Origin: Actinotalea endophytica
GTDB lineage: Bacteria > Actinomycetota > Actinomycetes > Actinomycetales > Cellulomonadaceae
Reading direction: 5' to 3'
NCBI RefSeq assembly: GCF_025717005.1
Contig: NZ_JAOVZU010000001.1
Location: 549,091-613,090 of the forward strand
Length of the DNA: 64,000 nucleotides
Under the pieces are notes generated by a model that saw nothing but the letters and a program-made list of their open reading frames with translations, was not told the origin of the DNA and did no database searches. This document shows positions 42,892 to 52,646 of this stretch, piece after piece. The translations under genes and the position numbers were made by a program. How positions within the stretch are numbered: the stretch's first letter is position 1; every line of letters begins with the position of its first letter.

Positions 42892-44067
42892 ATGAGTCTG
42901 AAGAAGTTCGTCGCCGCGGCGGCGGGCGTGACCATCGCGCTGAGCCTTGCCGCGTGCAGCGGCGGCGGCGCGGGTGCGACCGACGACACGTCGAGCAGCG
43001 ACACCAGCAGCAGCAGCGACAGCGGCTCCATGGAGGGTGGTCTGATCGGCGTCGCGATGCCGACCCAGACCTCGTCGCGGTGGATCGCCGACGGCAACGC
43101 CGTGAAGTCCGGTCTGGAGGACCTCGGCTACTCCGTGGACCTGCAGTACGCGAACAACGACATCCCCACCCAGCAGCAGCAGATCGACGGCATGATCTCC
43201 AAGGGCGCGGAGGCCCTGATCATCGCGGCGATCGACGGCACCACGCTGTCCGGCCAGCTGCAGACCGCAGCCGACAAGGGCATCCCGATCATCAGCTACG
43301 ACCGCCTGATCCGGGACTCGGAGAACGTCGACTTCTACGTCACGTTCGACAACTTCAAGGTCGGCGTGCAGCAGGCCACCTCGCTGCTCGTCGGTCTGGG
43401 CATCCTCAACGAGGACGGCTCGGAGGGTGACGCGACCGGCCCGTTCAACATCGAGCTGTTCGCCGGTTCGCTGGACGACAACAACGCGTTCTTCTTCTTC
43501 AACGGCGCGATGTCGATCCTGCAGCCGCTGATCGACGACGGCACGCTCGTCGTGAAGTCCGGTCAGACCAAGATCGAGCAGGTCAACATCCTCCGGTGGG
43601 AGCAGGAGACCGCGCAGAAGCGCATGGAGGACCTGCTGACCTCGACCTACTCCGACGGCTCGAAGGTCCAGGGCGTCCTGTCGCCGTACGACGGTCTGTC
43701 CCGCGGCATCATCACCGCGCTGCAGAACGCCGGCTACCCGGCGACCATCTCCGAGGGCTTCCCGGTCGTCACCGGTCAGGACGCCGAGATCGAGTCGGTC
43801 AAGTTCATCGCCGACGACGTGCAGTTCTCGACGATCTTCAAGGACACCCGTCTGCTCGCCGACCAGGCTGTGACGGTGGCCCAGGCCTACCTGAACGGTG
43901 AGACGCCCGAGGCGAACGACACCGAGACGTACGACAACGGCGTCAAGGTCGTCCCGTCGTACCTGCTCGAGTCGACGATCATCTACGCCGACAACATCCA
44001 GTCCCAGCTGGTCGACACCGGCTACTGGACGGCCGACGAGGTGGCCTCCGGCATCGCCGCAGGCTGA
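42892..44067 (+). CDS. chvE: Multiple monosaccharide ABC transporter substrate-binding lipoprotein (ChvE-like)
   Basis: Extracellular binding protein of 391 residues for the CUT2 importer encoded next to it. A lipobox LAAC places the lipid on C22, followed by a Ser/Asp/Gly linker to about residue 47. The mature domain follows ChvE closely in pattern: [39 protein letters not shown] and the YDGLSRGII hinge segment. GGAGGAG precedes the ATG at 42892. ChvE proteins bind arabinose, xylose, galactose and glucose; next to araBDA, L-arabinose is the obvious ligand. Confidence 0.9.
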   Translation: MSLKKFVAAAAGVTIALSLAACSGGGAGATDDTSSSDTSSSSDSGSMEGGLIGVAMPTQTSSRWIADGNAVKSGLEDLGYSVDLQYANNDIPTQQQQIDGMISKGAEALIIAAIDGTTLSGQLQTAADKGIPIISYDRLIRDSENVDFYVTFDNFKVGVQQATSLLVGLGILNEDGSEGDATGPFNIELFAGSLDDNNAFFFFNGAMSILQPLIDDGTLVVKSGQTKIEQVNILRWEQETAQKRMEDLLTSTYSDGSKVQGVLSPYDGLSRGIITALQNAGYPATISEGFPVVTGQDAEIESVKFIADDVQFSTIFKDTRLLADQAVTVAQAYLNGETPEANDTETYDNGVKVVPSYLLESTIIYADNIQSQLVDTGYWTADEVASGIAAG

Positions 44068-44080
44068 GTGCTGTCGAGCT

Positions 44081-44158
44081 GATCGGCCGGCCCAGGCCGG
44101 CACGCCGCGACACCGGTCCGGGGGAGCACGAGCCCCCCGGGCCGGTGCCCGGCCGATC
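44081..44158 (+). terminator. Nested hairpin between chvE and gguA
   Basis: An outer 10-bp inverted repeat (44081-44090 with 44149-44158) encloses a 14-bp stem with one wobble pair (44111-44124 with 44134-44147, 9-base loop). It probably acts as a partial terminator favouring the binding protein. Confidence 0.7.
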
Positions 44159-44185
44159 GCGGCCCCCACGAGAGGCGAGGAAGCC

Positions 44186-45727
44186 ATGACTGATCACATC
44201 TTGGAGATGCGTGACATCACCAAGACCTTCCCCGGCGTCAAGGCGCTCCAGGACGTCACGCTCGAGGTCGAACGCGGCGAGATCCACGCGATCTGCGGCG
44301 AGAACGGCGCGGGCAAGTCGACCCTGATGAAGGTGCTCTCGGGTGTCTACCCGTTCGGGACCTACGAGGGCGACATCGTCTTCGAGGGCGAGCACGCCAA
44401 GTTCCACTCGATCAACGACTCCGAGGCCAAGGGCATCGTCATCATCCACCAGGAGCTGGCGCTGATCCCCTTCCTGTCGGTCGCGGAGAACATCTTCCTG
44501 GGCAACGAGCGGCGTGGCCGCGGTGGCCTGGTGGACTGGAACAAGACCAACGTCGAGGCCGCGAAGCTGCTCGAGCGCGTCGGCCTGCACGAGAACCCGA
44601 CGACCCCGGTCGGTCTGCTCGGCGTCGGCAAGCAGCAGCTCATCGAGATCGCGAAGGCGCTGAGCAAGGAGGTCAAGCTCCTCATCCTGGACGAGCCGAC
44701 CGCCGCGCTGAACGACCAGGACTCCGCGCACCTGCTCGGCCTGCTGCGCCAGCTCAAGGAGCACGGCATCACGTCGATCATGATCTCGCACAAGCTGAAC
44801 GAGATCGCCGACATCGCGGACAGCACCACGATCATCCGTGACGGCCGGACGATCGAGACGATCGACATGCGCGACCCGGGCTCCACCCAGGACCGGATCA
44901 TCAAGGGCATGGTCGGCCGCGACCTCGAGCACCGCTACCCCGAGCGCACGCCGCAGATCGGCGAGGAGGTGCTCCGGGTCGAGGACTGGACCGTGCACCA
45001 CCCGACCCAGGTCGGTCGCGTGATGGTCGACAACGCCAGCTTCAACGTCCGCGCCGGCGAGGTCGTCGGCATCGCGGGCCTGATGGGGGCCGGGCGGACC
45101 GAGCTCGCGATGAGCATCTTCGGCCACTCGTACGGGCGCGACATCTCCGGCCGCGTGTACAAGAACGGCGAGGAGGTCAAGACCCACACGGTGGCGGACT
45201 GCATCGCCAACGGCATCGCGTACGCGACCGAGGACCGCAAGACCTACGGGCTCAACCTCATCGAGGACGTCAAGCGGAACATCTCGGCCGCGGGTCTGCA
45301 CAAGCTGTCCAGCCGCGGCTGGGTCAACGGCAACGAGGAGCTCAAGGTCGCCGAGGAGTACCGCAGCAGCCTCAACATCAAGACCCCGCACGTCCTGGTG
45401 CCGGCCGGCAAGCTGTCCGGCGGCAACCAGCAGAAGGTCGTGCTGTCGAAGTGGATCTACACCGACCCCGACGTGCTGATCCTCGACGAGCCGACCCGAG
45501 GCATCGACGTCGGTGCGAAGTACGAGATCTACACCATCATCAACCGGCTGGTCGCGGAGGGTAAGGCGGTCATCGTCATCTCCTCCGAGCTGCCCGAGCT
45601 GCTCGGCATCTGCGACCGGATCTACACGTTGGCCTTCGGCCGGATCACCGGCCAGGTCCCGGTCGCCGAGGCAACCCAGGAGAAGCTCATGGAGCTCATG
45701 ACCAAGGAGAAGGAGCAGGTGCGATGA
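44186..45727 (+). CDS. gguA: Multiple monosaccharide ABC transporter ATP-binding protein
   Basis: Double ATPase of 513 residues, the CUT2 layout with two nucleotide-binding halves. The first half has Walker [10 protein letters not shown] near residue 37, a degenerate signature ([10 protein letters not shown]) and [11 protein letters not shown]; the second lacks a canonical Walker A (GLMGAGRTE) but keeps the signature LSGGNQQKV and [11 protein letters not shown], the asymmetry normal for RbsA/XylG/GguA. It energises uptake through GguB. GAGGCGAGGAAG precedes the ATG. The stop overlaps gguB (ATGA). Confidence 0.93.
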   Translation: MTDHILEMRDITKTFPGVKALQDVTLEVERGEIHAICGENGAGKSTLMKVLSGVYPFGTYEGDIVFEGEHAKFHSINDSEAKGIVIIHQELALIPFLSVAENIFLGNERRGRGGLVDWNKTNVEAAKLLERVGLHENPTTPVGLLGVGKQQLIEIAKALSKEVKLLILDEPTAALNDQDSAHLLGLLRQLKEHGITSIMISHKLNEIADIADSTTIIRDGRTIETIDMRDPGSTQDRIIKGMVGRDLEHRYPERTPQIGEEVLRVEDWTVHHPTQVGRVMVDNASFNVRAGEVVGIAGLMGAGRTELAMSIFGHSYGRDISGRVYKNGEEVKTHTVADCIANGIAYATEDRKTYGLNLIEDVKRNISAAGLHKLSSRGWVNGNEELKVAEEYRSSLNIKTPHVLVPAGKLSGGNQQKVVLSKWIYTDPDVLILDEPTRGIDVGAKYEIYTIINRLVAEGKAVIVISSELPELLGICDRIYTLAFGRITGQVPVAEATQEKLMELMTKEKEQVR

Positions 45728-46905
45728 GCGTCGTGGCCTCCATCAAGGAACTCTTCACCACGAACCTCCAGCGAAGCGGCATCTACCTCGCGTTCGTGGC
45801 GATCGTCGTGTTCTTCGCCGTGCGGACGAACGGACTGTCGCTCGGCCCGGAGAACCTCACCAACCTGGTGCTGCAGTACTCCTACATCCTGATCCTGGCG
45901 ATCGGCATGGTGATGGTGATCATCGCCGGCCACATCGACCTGTCGGTGGGTTCGGTCGTGGCGCTGGTCGGCGCGGTGAGCGCGATCTTCGTCGTCCGCC
46001 AGGGTCAGCCCTGGTGGGTCGGCATGATCGCGGGCCTCATCGTGGGCGCACTGATCGGGGCCTGGCAGGGCTTCTGGGTCGCGTACGTCGGGATCCCGGC
46101 GTTCATCGTGACCCTGGCCGGCATGCTCCTGTTCCGCGGCCTGACCGGTCTGGTGCTCAACAACCTGTCGCTCGGCCCGTTCAACAAGCCGTACACCCTG
46201 ATCGCGTCCGGCTTCTCCAACGGGCTCCTGGGCGGCAACGGGTACGACGTCTTCACGCTCGTCGTGTTCGCCATCGTGGCGGTCGCCTACGCGTGGAGCC
46301 AGTGGCGGGCGCGCAAGGCTCGCCTCGCCTACAACCAGTCCGTCCAGCCGCTGGCCCTGTTGGTCCTCCAGGTGGTCGTGGTCAGTGCCATCATCATGTG
46401 GTTCGCCTGGCAGATCTCCCACGACCGCGGCCTGCCGGTCGTGCTGATCATCCTCGCGGTCCTGATCATCGCCTACACCCTCGTGACGCAGAAGTCCGTC
46501 TTCGGCCGGCACGTCTACGCCCTGGGTGGCAACAAGACCGCGGCGGCGCTGTCCGGCGTCAAGGTCCGCCGGATCAACTTCGGCGTCATGCTCAACATGG
46601 GCGTGCTGGCCGGTGTGGCCGGTCTGGTCTTCTCGGCGCGGTCGAACGCGGCCCAGCCGGGCGCGGGCAACATGTTCGAGCTCGACGCGATCGCGGCCTG
46701 CTTCATCGGTGGTGCTGCCGTGACCGGTGGCGTCGGCACCGTGCCCGGCGCCATGGTCGGTGGTCTGATCATGGCCGTGATGAGCAACGGCATGCAGCTG
46801 CTCGGCATGGAGACGTCGCCGCAGCAGGTCGTCAAGGGCCTCGTGCTGCTGCTCGCGGTCGCCTTCGACGTGTGGAACAAGCGGCGGTCCGGCGCCGTGC
46901 GCTGA
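45724..46905 (+). CDS. gguB: Multiple monosaccharide ABC transporter permease
   Basis: CUT2 permease of 393 residues with about 10-11 helices, longer than RbsC (about 320) as is typical for GguB/XylH. The conserved [15 protein letters not shown] and [17 protein letters not shown] segments and the late [19 protein letters not shown] stretch mark the family. Start overlaps the gguA stop. It completes the ChvE-GguA-GguB importer. Immediately downstream the sequence turns into a low-complexity GC block. Confidence 0.93.
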   Translation: MSVVASIKELFTTNLQRSGIYLAFVAIVVFFAVRTNGLSLGPENLTNLVLQYSYILILAIGMVMVIIAGHIDLSVGSVVALVGAVSAIFVVRQGQPWWVGMIAGLIVGALIGAWQGFWVAYVGIPAFIVTLAGMLLFRGLTGLVLNNLSLGPFNKPYTLIASGFSNGLLGGNGYDVFTLVVFAIVAVAYAWSQWRARKARLAYNQSVQPLALLVLQVVVVSAIIMWFAWQISHDRGLPVVLIILAVLIIAYTLVTQKSVFGRHVYALGGNKTAAALSGVKVRRINFGVMLNMGVLAGVAGLVFSARSNAAQPGAGNMFELDAIAACFIGGAAVTGGVGTVPGAMVGGLIMAVMSNGMQLLGMETSPQQVVKGLVLLLAVAFDVWNKRRSGAVR

Positions 46906-47166
46906 ACCTCGCTGCAGGACGCGGATCGGCCCGGCCCCCCCGCGGGGGGGCCCGGCGCGTGCGCGGCCGCGGGGGGGGGCGGTGCGGGGGGGGGGCGGGG
47001 GGCGGGCGCCCGCGCCGCGGGCCCCCCCCACGCCGGTGCGGGCTCGGGTCCGGAGGGTCGTGCACCGGAAGGTGGCGGACCGGCCGGCGGCGGGCTGACG
47101 GGCGAGGGCACCGGTGCCGCGGATCGTGCCTGGCGGGACTTCTGCCTCCGTGAGGCGGACACGGTC
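46906..47166 (+). other. GC-only low-complexity junction with long G runs
   Basis: Between gguB and the patatin domain, bases about 46930-47040 are almost only G and C, with runs of nine and ten or more G. A short hairpin-like palindrome (around 46930-46955) could include the gguB terminator. The frame of the patatin gene stays open through this block back to the gguB stop but contains no ATG or GTG before 47167. The stretch from about 47119 already reads like patatin-family protein. It may be a real expansion or a sequencing/assembly problem. Confidence 0.6.
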
Positions 47167-48225
47167 GTGCTGGTCGCGCGATCGGGCGCCGACGTCCCGG
47201 ACGCCTCGGTGACCGGGGGAGCGAGCCGGCGGCCCGAGGTGGTGCTCGTCGGGCCGGCCCCCGCGCCGTCCCGTCGCGTCGCGTGGGGAGCGGCCGCGGA
47301 CGCGTGGCAGGTGACGCTGGTCGACGGCGAGGTCGCGGCGGGGGTGCGCGTGCTCGCCGACCGGCTGTGCGGTCGCTCGCTGGGCGTCGTCCTCGCGGGC
47401 GGTGCCGCGCGGTCGTTCGCGACGATCGGGGTGCTCCGTGAGCTCGAGGACCAGGGTCTGCGGATCGACCGCCTCGCCGGGACGAGCATGGGCGCCGTGG
47501 TCGCGGCGGCCTACGCGACGACCGGTGGGGGCGACGCGTTCGAGGAGGTCTGCTACGCCGAGTTCGTCCGCCGGAAGCCGTTCAACGACTGGGCGGTGCC
47601 GGCGCGCTCGCTGTCGAAGGGCGTCCGGGTCCGGCAGGGTCTGAGCCGGGGCCTCGGGGCGGACTCCGTGTTCGAGGGACTGTCGCGCCAGCTGCGGGTG
47701 GTGAGCGTGGACCTCACCAGCCGTGAGCGGCAGGTCCACGAGCGCGGCGGGCTGGTGGACGCGGTGCTCGCCTCGTCGCGCCTGCCGGTCCTGTTCCCGC
47801 CGCTGCCGCAGGACGACGGCCGCCTGCTCGTCGACGGCAGCGTGCTCGACAACCTCCCGACCGACCTCCTCGTCGAACGGGACGAAGGCCCGGTGGTGGC
47901 GGTGTCGATCGGGACCGGCGGCTCGGGGCGGCGGCCCGGGCGGCCCAAGGTGCCGTCGCTCGGCGACACGCTGCTGCGCACGATGACCATCGGCAGCGGC
48001 GGGGCGATCGAGGCCGCGCAGCGGTGCGGGGCGTGGGTGGTCGCGCCGTCGTCGGCGGGGACCGGGCTGCTCGAGTTCCACCAGTTCGACCGGATGGTCG
48101 CGGCGGGCCGGACGGCGGCGCGGGCGTTGCTGGAGCAGGCGGGTGGGGCGCTGGGGGTCGTTGACTCCGGAGGCGCCGCAGACGAGGTGCCGCCGGCCGG
48201 CGCCGACTCGGCGCTCGTCGGCTGA
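47167..48225 (+). CDS. Patatin-like phospholipase/NTE-type esterase, apparently missing its N-terminal half
   Basis: Serine-Asp lipid hydrolase domain of the patatin/neuropathy-target-esterase type, 352 residues from the first GTG. The nucleophile elbow GTSMG holds S107, the oxyanion loop is AGGAARSFA near 77-85 (Ala replaces one Gly of the usual GGGxR), and the dyad Asp is D223 in VDGSVLDN. Bacterial NTE homologues with this C-terminal domain carry a cyclic-nucleotide-binding N-terminus and a linker resembling the residues encoded at 47119-47166, before the first start codon. The gene therefore looks 5' truncated at the GC-rich junction; whether it is expressed is unknown. Confidence 0.7.
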   Translation: MLVARSGADVPDASVTGGASRRPEVVLVGPAPAPSRRVAWGAAADAWQVTLVDGEVAAGVRVLADRLCGRSLGVVLAGGAARSFATIGVLRELEDQGLRIDRLAGTSMGAVVAAAYATTGGGDAFEEVCYAEFVRRKPFNDWAVPARSLSKGVRVRQGLSRGLGADSVFEGLSRQLRVVSVDLTSRERQVHERGGLVDAVLASSRLPVLFPPLPQDDGRLLVDGSVLDNLPTDLLVERDEGPVVAVSIGTGGSGRRPGRPKVPSLGDTLLRTMTIGSGGAIEAAQRCGAWVVAPSSAGTGLLEFHQFDRMVAAGRTAARALLEQAGGALGVVDSGGAADEVPPAGADSALVG

Positions 48226-48359
48226 TCCGCGGCGACGTCGGGCGAGACGACGGCGACCGCGAACTCTCCCCGAGCCTCGCGCGAAGTCAGAGGCTGTCCG
48301 CGCGTCCCAGTCGTTCGAAGGACGACGGGGCGGGCGCCGCGCCCAGACGCGCGTCGAGG

Positions 48360-49577
48360 TCAGTCGCCGTCCTTGGGCGCCAGGAGCATGCGGTCGACGG
48401 CCGCCGGGTGGAACACCGTGTCCGCGACCAGCCTCGCCAGGCCGTGGACTCCGGGATCGGGGAGTGCGCTGGGCACGATGCGGAGGTTGCGGGTCGCCAG
48501 GGGAAGTGACCGGTGGTAGATGGCCTCGCGAGCGGTGGCCAGGAGGATGTCGTCCAGCGCGGCGAGCTGTCCGCCGACGACGACGACGGCCGGGTTGAGC
48601 ATGTTGACGATGTCGGAGATGGCGGTGCCGAGGATCGTCCCTGCGTGGCGGACGAGCGAGAGTGCCGTGCGGTTGCCACCTCGGACGGCGTTGACGACGT
48701 CGCTCACCGAGCTCGCCGCGTAGCCCGCTTCGGTGAGGTCCCGGGCGAGGGCCCACCCGCCGGCGTAGGCCTCGACGCAGCCGCGGTTGCCGCAGCGGCA
48801 CAGCGGGCCGTCGTCGTCCCGCCCGGTGAGGGAGACGTGACCGATGTCACCAGCCGCGCCGTCGGTGCCGCGGTAGAGCTCGCCACGGATGAGCAGCCCC
48901 GTGCCGATGCCCGTGCCGATCTTGACGAACACCATGTTCTCGACGTCCGGGAGCGCTCGGACGTGCTCGCCGAGGACCATCGCATTGGTGTCTTTCTCGA
49001 CGATCACCGAGCAGCCGTAGCGCTTGCGGAACGCGGCAGGGATGTCGTACTCGTGCCAGCCGGTCATGATCGGCGGGCTGACGACTCTGCCGGTGTCGTG
49101 GGCGACCGGTCCTGGAACGTCTATCCCGATGCCGATCACGTCGGCGGGAGTGCGCCCGTGGGCGCGCATCTGACGCTGGAAGCCGTGGTCCATCACGGTC
49201 AGGACCTCGATCGGTCCGGTCGTGATGTCGATGTCGAGGAGCTCCTCTCCGAGCACCTCGCCCGTGGCGTCACAGGCCGCCACTCGCATCCCGGTGGCGC
49301 CGGTGTCGGCGACGAGGATCACGCGTCGCCCGCGGGCGAGGCCGAACCGCTCGGCCGGCCGACCGCGGCCGAACACCGCGGTGGACCGGACTTCGAGCAG
49401 GCCGAGTCCGAGCAGGGTGTCGACTCGCTGAGAGACGGCCGTGCGGGAGATGCCCGTGCGGTGCGCGATGTCGAGCTTCGTGAGCCCCTCGGGCTCGCGC
49501 CGGATGAGCTGGAGGATCGCCCCAGGTCCGTCGAGCAGCCAGGCGGGGGCGGGAGTGGACTTGTCGCCGTCGACCAT
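48360..49577 (-). CDS. ROK-family transcriptional regulator (NagC/XylR type)
   Basis: Regulator of 405 residues: an N-terminal winged helix (LTKLDIAHRTGISRTAVSQRV, about residues 32-52) fused to a ROK kinase-like sugar-binding domain with DTGATGMRVAA, the GIDVPGPVAHDTG segment, KIGTGIGTGLL and the zinc motif CRCGNRGCVE. The ATG at 49577 lacks a Shine-Dalgarno but CATAAT ends 6 bases upstream, with TTGCGT 18 bases further up, so the mRNA is probably leaderless. It diverges from the FrcB-like importer operon and is its likely sugar-responsive repressor. Confidence 0.85.
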   Translation of the reverse strand: MVDGDKSTPAPAWLLDGPGAILQLIRREPEGLTKLDIAHRTGISRTAVSQRVDTLLGLGLLEVRSTAVFGRGRPAERFGLARGRRVILVADTGATGMRVAACDATGEVLGEELLDIDITTGPIEVLTVMDHGFQRQMRAHGRTPADVIGIGIDVPGPVAHDTGRVVSPPIMTGWHEYDIPAAFRKRYGCSVIVEKDTNAMVLGEHVRALPDVENMVFVKIGTGIGTGLLIRGELYRGTDGAAGDIGHVSLTGRDDDGPLCRCGNRGCVEAYAGGWALARDLTEAGYAASSVSDVVNAVRGGNRTALSLVRHAGTILGTAISDIVNMLNPAVVVVGGQLAALDDILLATAREAIYHRSLPLATRNLRIVPSALPDPGVHGLARLVADTVFHPAAVDRMLLAPKDGD

Positions 49578-49684
49578 GGAGGAATTATGCCTGAGAAAGT
49601 TGGATAGACGCAAGCGAAAGATGTAAGTGCTACGTTGAGCGGCAGACGCCACCCCCGGCGTCATCGCTCACCAAGGGAGTTGAG
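49578..49684. promoter_or_regulatory. Divergent control region of the FrcB-like operon
   Basis: This 107-base spacer is AT-richer than its flanks and holds the ROK gene's CATAAT element (minus strand, 49584-49589). GAAAG occurs twice in direct orientation about 20 bases apart (49594 and 49615), a possible ROK-protein site. GGGAG precedes the plus-strand ATG. Confidence 0.45.
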
Positions 49685-50773
49685 ATGTCAGTCTTCACTC
49701 GCCGCAGCGCCGTGCTGGCCAGCGTCGGGGTCGCCTCGGCCCTCGTCCTGGCGGGCTGCTCGGGCGGCGCCACCACCGACGACGGTTCGTCCTCGAGCGC
49801 CGCAGGCGGCGACGCCATCGGCGTCACGTTGATCACCAAGGACCCGAACGACCCGTTCTGGGTCGCGATGATCGACGGCGCCGAGCAGGCAGCCAAGGAC
49901 GCAGGCGTGGAGATCACCGTTGCGTCCGGCCGAGACCAGACCGACAGCGACAGCCAGATCCAGGCCATCGAGAACGCGATCCAGCGCGGCGACTCGGGCA
50001 TCCTCATCGCGAACAACGGCCCGGCCGTCAACGACGCGATCCAGAAGGCCGAGGACGCCGGCCTGATCGTCATCGCTCTCGACACGCCGACCACCCCGAT
50101 CGACCTCGTCGACGCCACCTTCGCCTCCGACAACCGGCTCGCCGGTCAGCTGATCGGCGAGTGGGCGGCGGCGAAGCTCGGCGGGGACGACGCGACGATC
50201 GCCCTCATCGACCTGTTCTCCGACAAGGTCGTGTCGGTCGACTACGAGCGCGACCAGGGCTTCCTCGCAGGCATGGGGATCGACGTCGCGGACGAGAACA
50301 TGAACGGCGACGAGGCGGCCACCGGCTCGTATTCCCAGGGCAGCTACGAGATCGTCTGCAACGAAGCATCGAACGGCGCCGAGGACGGTGGCCGTACGGC
50401 GATGGAGAAGTGCCTGTCGCTGAACCCCGACATCAACGTCGTCTACACGGCGAACGAACCGTCGGCTCTCGGTGCGGTCCAGGCGCTCAAGGCAGCGGGC
50501 AACGACAGTGCGCTGGTCGTGACGATCAACGGCAGCTGCGACGGCATCGCGGGCGTCGCCGACGGATCCTTCGGGGCGGACGCGCAGCAGTACCCGAGCA
50601 AGATGGGTTCCCTCGGGGTCCAGGCCGTCATCGACTACGTCAACAACGGCACCAAGCCCACGGCCGACGCCGGCAAGGACTTCACCAACACCGGCATCAC
50701 CCTGGTGACCGACCAGCCGGTCGACGGCGTCGACAGCATCGACTCGACCGCGGGCGCCGACGGCTGCTACTGA
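49685..50773 (+). CDS. Sugar ABC transporter substrate-binding lipoprotein (FrcB-like)
   Basis: CUT2 binding protein of 362 residues. The signal ends in LAGC with C25 lipidated, then a short Thr/Ser/Ala linker. The mature protein resembles fructose-binding FrcB: GVTLITKDPNDPFWVAM, the AIENAIQRGDSGILIANNG segment, IVIALDTPTTPIDLVDATFASDN and a final INGSCDGIAGV loop. Nearby catabolic genes suggest a ketose, a furanoside or a nucleoside-like ligand instead of plain ribose. First gene of an eight-gene operon; the following permease starts 36 bases downstream without a hairpin between. Confidence 0.88.
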   Translation: MSVFTRRSAVLASVGVASALVLAGCSGGATTDDGSSSSAAGGDAIGVTLITKDPNDPFWVAMIDGAEQAAKDAGVEITVASGRDQTDSDSQIQAIENAIQRGDSGILIANNGPAVNDAIQKAEDAGLIVIALDTPTTPIDLVDATFASDNRLAGQLIGEWAAAKLGGDDATIALIDLFSDKVVSVDYERDQGFLAGMGIDVADENMNGDEAATGSYSQGSYEIVCNEASNGAEDGGRTAMEKCLSLNPDINVVYTANEPSALGAVQALKAAGNDSALVVTINGSCDGIAGVADGSFGADAQQYPSKMGSLGVQAVIDYVNNGTKPTADAGKDFTNTGITLVTDQPVDGVDSIDSTAGADGCY

Positions 50774-50809
50774 CGGGCGCGCGCACCGTCCACGTGAGGG
50801 AGAAGAGAC

Positions 50810-51850
50810 GTGACCACCACCCAAGGCCTCGGTGAGCTCACCGCGGCGGAACGGTTCCGGAGCAGGCCGCTCACGCGACTGCAACGCATCCAGCGCCTGC
50901 TGCACAAGCACCCCGAGATCAGCCCGCTCGTCGTGCTCGTGATCGCGTCCTTCGCCTTCCAGCTCGCCAGCGACCGCTTCCTCACGGCAAGCAACATGTC
51001 GCTGATCCTTCAGCAGGTCTCGATCATCGGTGCGCTGGCGGTCGGCCAGACGCTCGTCATCCTCACCGCGGGCATCGACCTCTCGGTCGGCGCGCTGATG
51101 ATCTTCGTGTCCATGGTGATGGGCTCCCTGGCAGGCAACGTCGGCCTGCCAGGGGCCCTCGCCCTGCTGGTCGGGTTCGCGATCGGCATGCTGGCCGGGC
51201 TGATCAACGGCGTGCTGGTGGCCGTGGTTCGGCTACCACCGTTCATTACGACCCTGGGCACCCTGAGCGTCTTCACCGCACTGGCCCTGCTGATGAGCCA
51301 CGGGACCTCGATCCAGGGCGACGACCTGGGGTCGGTGCTCACCTTCACCTCAGTGCCCGTCGCCATCGGGCCGTTCCAGCTCACCGTGGGCGTGATCCTG
51401 ATGATCGCGATGTACCTCGCACTGGGGTACTGCCTGAACTGGACGAGCTGGGGCCGGCACGTCTACGCGGTCGGCAGCGACGAGGACGCGTCACGCCTGG
51501 CCGGTGTGCGCACCCGACGCGTGCTGCTCAGCGTCTACGTCGCGGCCGGGTTGCTGGTCGCGCTGTCGGCCTGGGTCCTGATCGGGCGGAACAACGCCGC
51601 GACCACGAGCGCCGCGGTGGACGCGAACCTCGACTCGATCACTGCCGTGGTCATCGGCGGGACGAGCCTCTTCGGCGGTCGCGGACGCCTCACGGGCACC
51701 TTCATCGGGGCGCTGACGGTAGGCGTCTTCCGCAACGGCCTCTCCCTGGCGCGCGTCGACGTGCTCTACCAGACCCTCGCGATCGGCATCCTGATCATCG
51801 CTGCCGTCGCGCTCGACCAGTGGATCCGCCGGACGGGGGCCCAGCGATGA
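50810..51850 (+). CDS. Sugar ABC transporter permease (FrcC/RbsC-like)
   Basis: CUT2 permease of 346 residues with about 9-10 helices after a 35-residue cytoplasmic N-terminus. Family marks are VGQTLVILTAGIDLSVGAL, PPFITTLGTLSVFTAL and the cytoplasmic GVRTRRVLLSVYVAAG loop before VVIGGTSLFGGRGRL. AGGGAGAAGAG lies before the GTG. The stop overlaps the ATPase start (ATGA). Confidence 0.9.
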   Translation: MTTTQGLGELTAAERFRSRPLTRLQRIQRLLHKHPEISPLVVLVIASFAFQLASDRFLTASNMSLILQQVSIIGALAVGQTLVILTAGIDLSVGALMIFVSMVMGSLAGNVGLPGALALLVGFAIGMLAGLINGVLVAVVRLPPFITTLGTLSVFTALALLMSHGTSIQGDDLGSVLTFTSVPVAIGPFQLTVGVILMIAMYLALGYCLNWTSWGRHVYAVGSDEDASRLAGVRTRRVLLSVYVAAGLLVALSAWVLIGRNNAATTSAAVDANLDSITAVVIGGTSLFGGRGRLTGTFIGALTVGVFRNGLSLARVDVLYQTLAIGILIIAAVALDQWIRRTGAQR

Positions 51851-52641
51851 GCGCCACGACGACCGCCACGACGACCGCCACGCCCGTCCTGTCCGCCCGT
51901 GGCCTGGTCAAGACCTACGGCCCGGTCGTCGCCATCGACGGCATCGACGTGGACCTGTACCCCGGCGAGGTCCTCGCCGTGATCGGCGACAACGGCGCAG
52001 GCAAGTCGACGCTGATCAAGTGCCTCACCGGGGCTGAGATTCCCGACGTCGGCACCATCGAGGTGGACGGTGAGCGCCAGGACTTCCGCACCCCGCAGGA
52101 CGCCCGGGAGGCCGGCATCGAGACGGTCTACCAGACCCTCTCGCTCGCACCGCACCTGGACATCGCGGCCAACCTGTTCCTCGGCCGGGAGCTCCGCCGT
52201 CCTGGCCCGCTCGGGGGCGTCCTGCGCATGCTCGACCGCACCGCGATGCGCCGGCAGGCCGAGGAGAAGGTCAGCGCCCTGGGTATCCGGACCATCCAGG
52301 ACATCAGCCAGATCGTCGAGACCTTGTCCGGCGGGCAGCGCCAGGCCGTCGCGATCGCGCGGGCCGTCGCGTTCGGCTCTCGGATCATCGTGCTCGACGA
52401 GCCGACCGCCGCGCTCGGTGTGCGCGAGACCGCCCAGGTCCTCGAGGTGGTCGAAGGGCTCCGTGAACGTGGCATGTCCGTCGTGCTGATCAGCCACAAC
52501 ATGCCCAACGTGTTCCAGGTGGCCGACCGCATCCTGATCCAGCGGCTGGGCCGGGTCGCGGGCGTGGTCACCCCGAAGACCCACACAGCGGCCGAGGCCG
52601 TCGCGATCATGACCGGCGCGGCAAGCCTCGGCGAGGAGTGA
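51847..52641 (+). CDS. Sugar ABC transporter ATP-binding protein (FrcA-like)
   Basis: Single-domain ATPase of 264 residues, like FrcA and unlike the two-domain RbsA. Walker A GDNGAGKST near residue 43, signature LSGGQRQAV, Walker [12 protein letters not shown] and the H-loop VLISHNMPNV are intact. The N-terminus starts with a Thr/Ala repeat. It starts inside the permease stop and probably works as a homodimer with two copies of the permease. The single-ATPase form supports relation to the fructose-type importers. Confidence 0.9.
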   Translation: MSATTTATTTATPVLSARGLVKTYGPVVAIDGIDVDLYPGEVLAVIGDNGAGKSTLIKCLTGAEIPDVGTIEVDGERQDFRTPQDAREAGIETVYQTLSLAPHLDIAANLFLGRELRRPGPLGGVLRMLDRTAMRRQAEEKVSALGIRTIQDISQIVETLSGGQRQAVAIARAVAFGSRIIVLDEPTAALGVRETAQVLEVVEGLRERGMSVVLISHNMPNVFQVADRILIQRLGRVAGVVTPKTHTAAEAVAIMTGAASLGEE

Positions 52642-52646
52642 CCACG

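Noticed and set aside
46925-47040. GC-only block as a coding N-terminus of the patatin protein
   Set aside because: Its translation is Gly/Ala/Pro/Arg low complexity with no start codon; it could be assembly noise, so I do not treat it as a domain.
45622-48801. A 1059-codon open frame on the minus strand opposite gguB, the junction and the patatin domain
   Set aside because: It covers three unrelated plus-strand features, is His/Asp/Arg-rich low complexity and has no recognisable domain.
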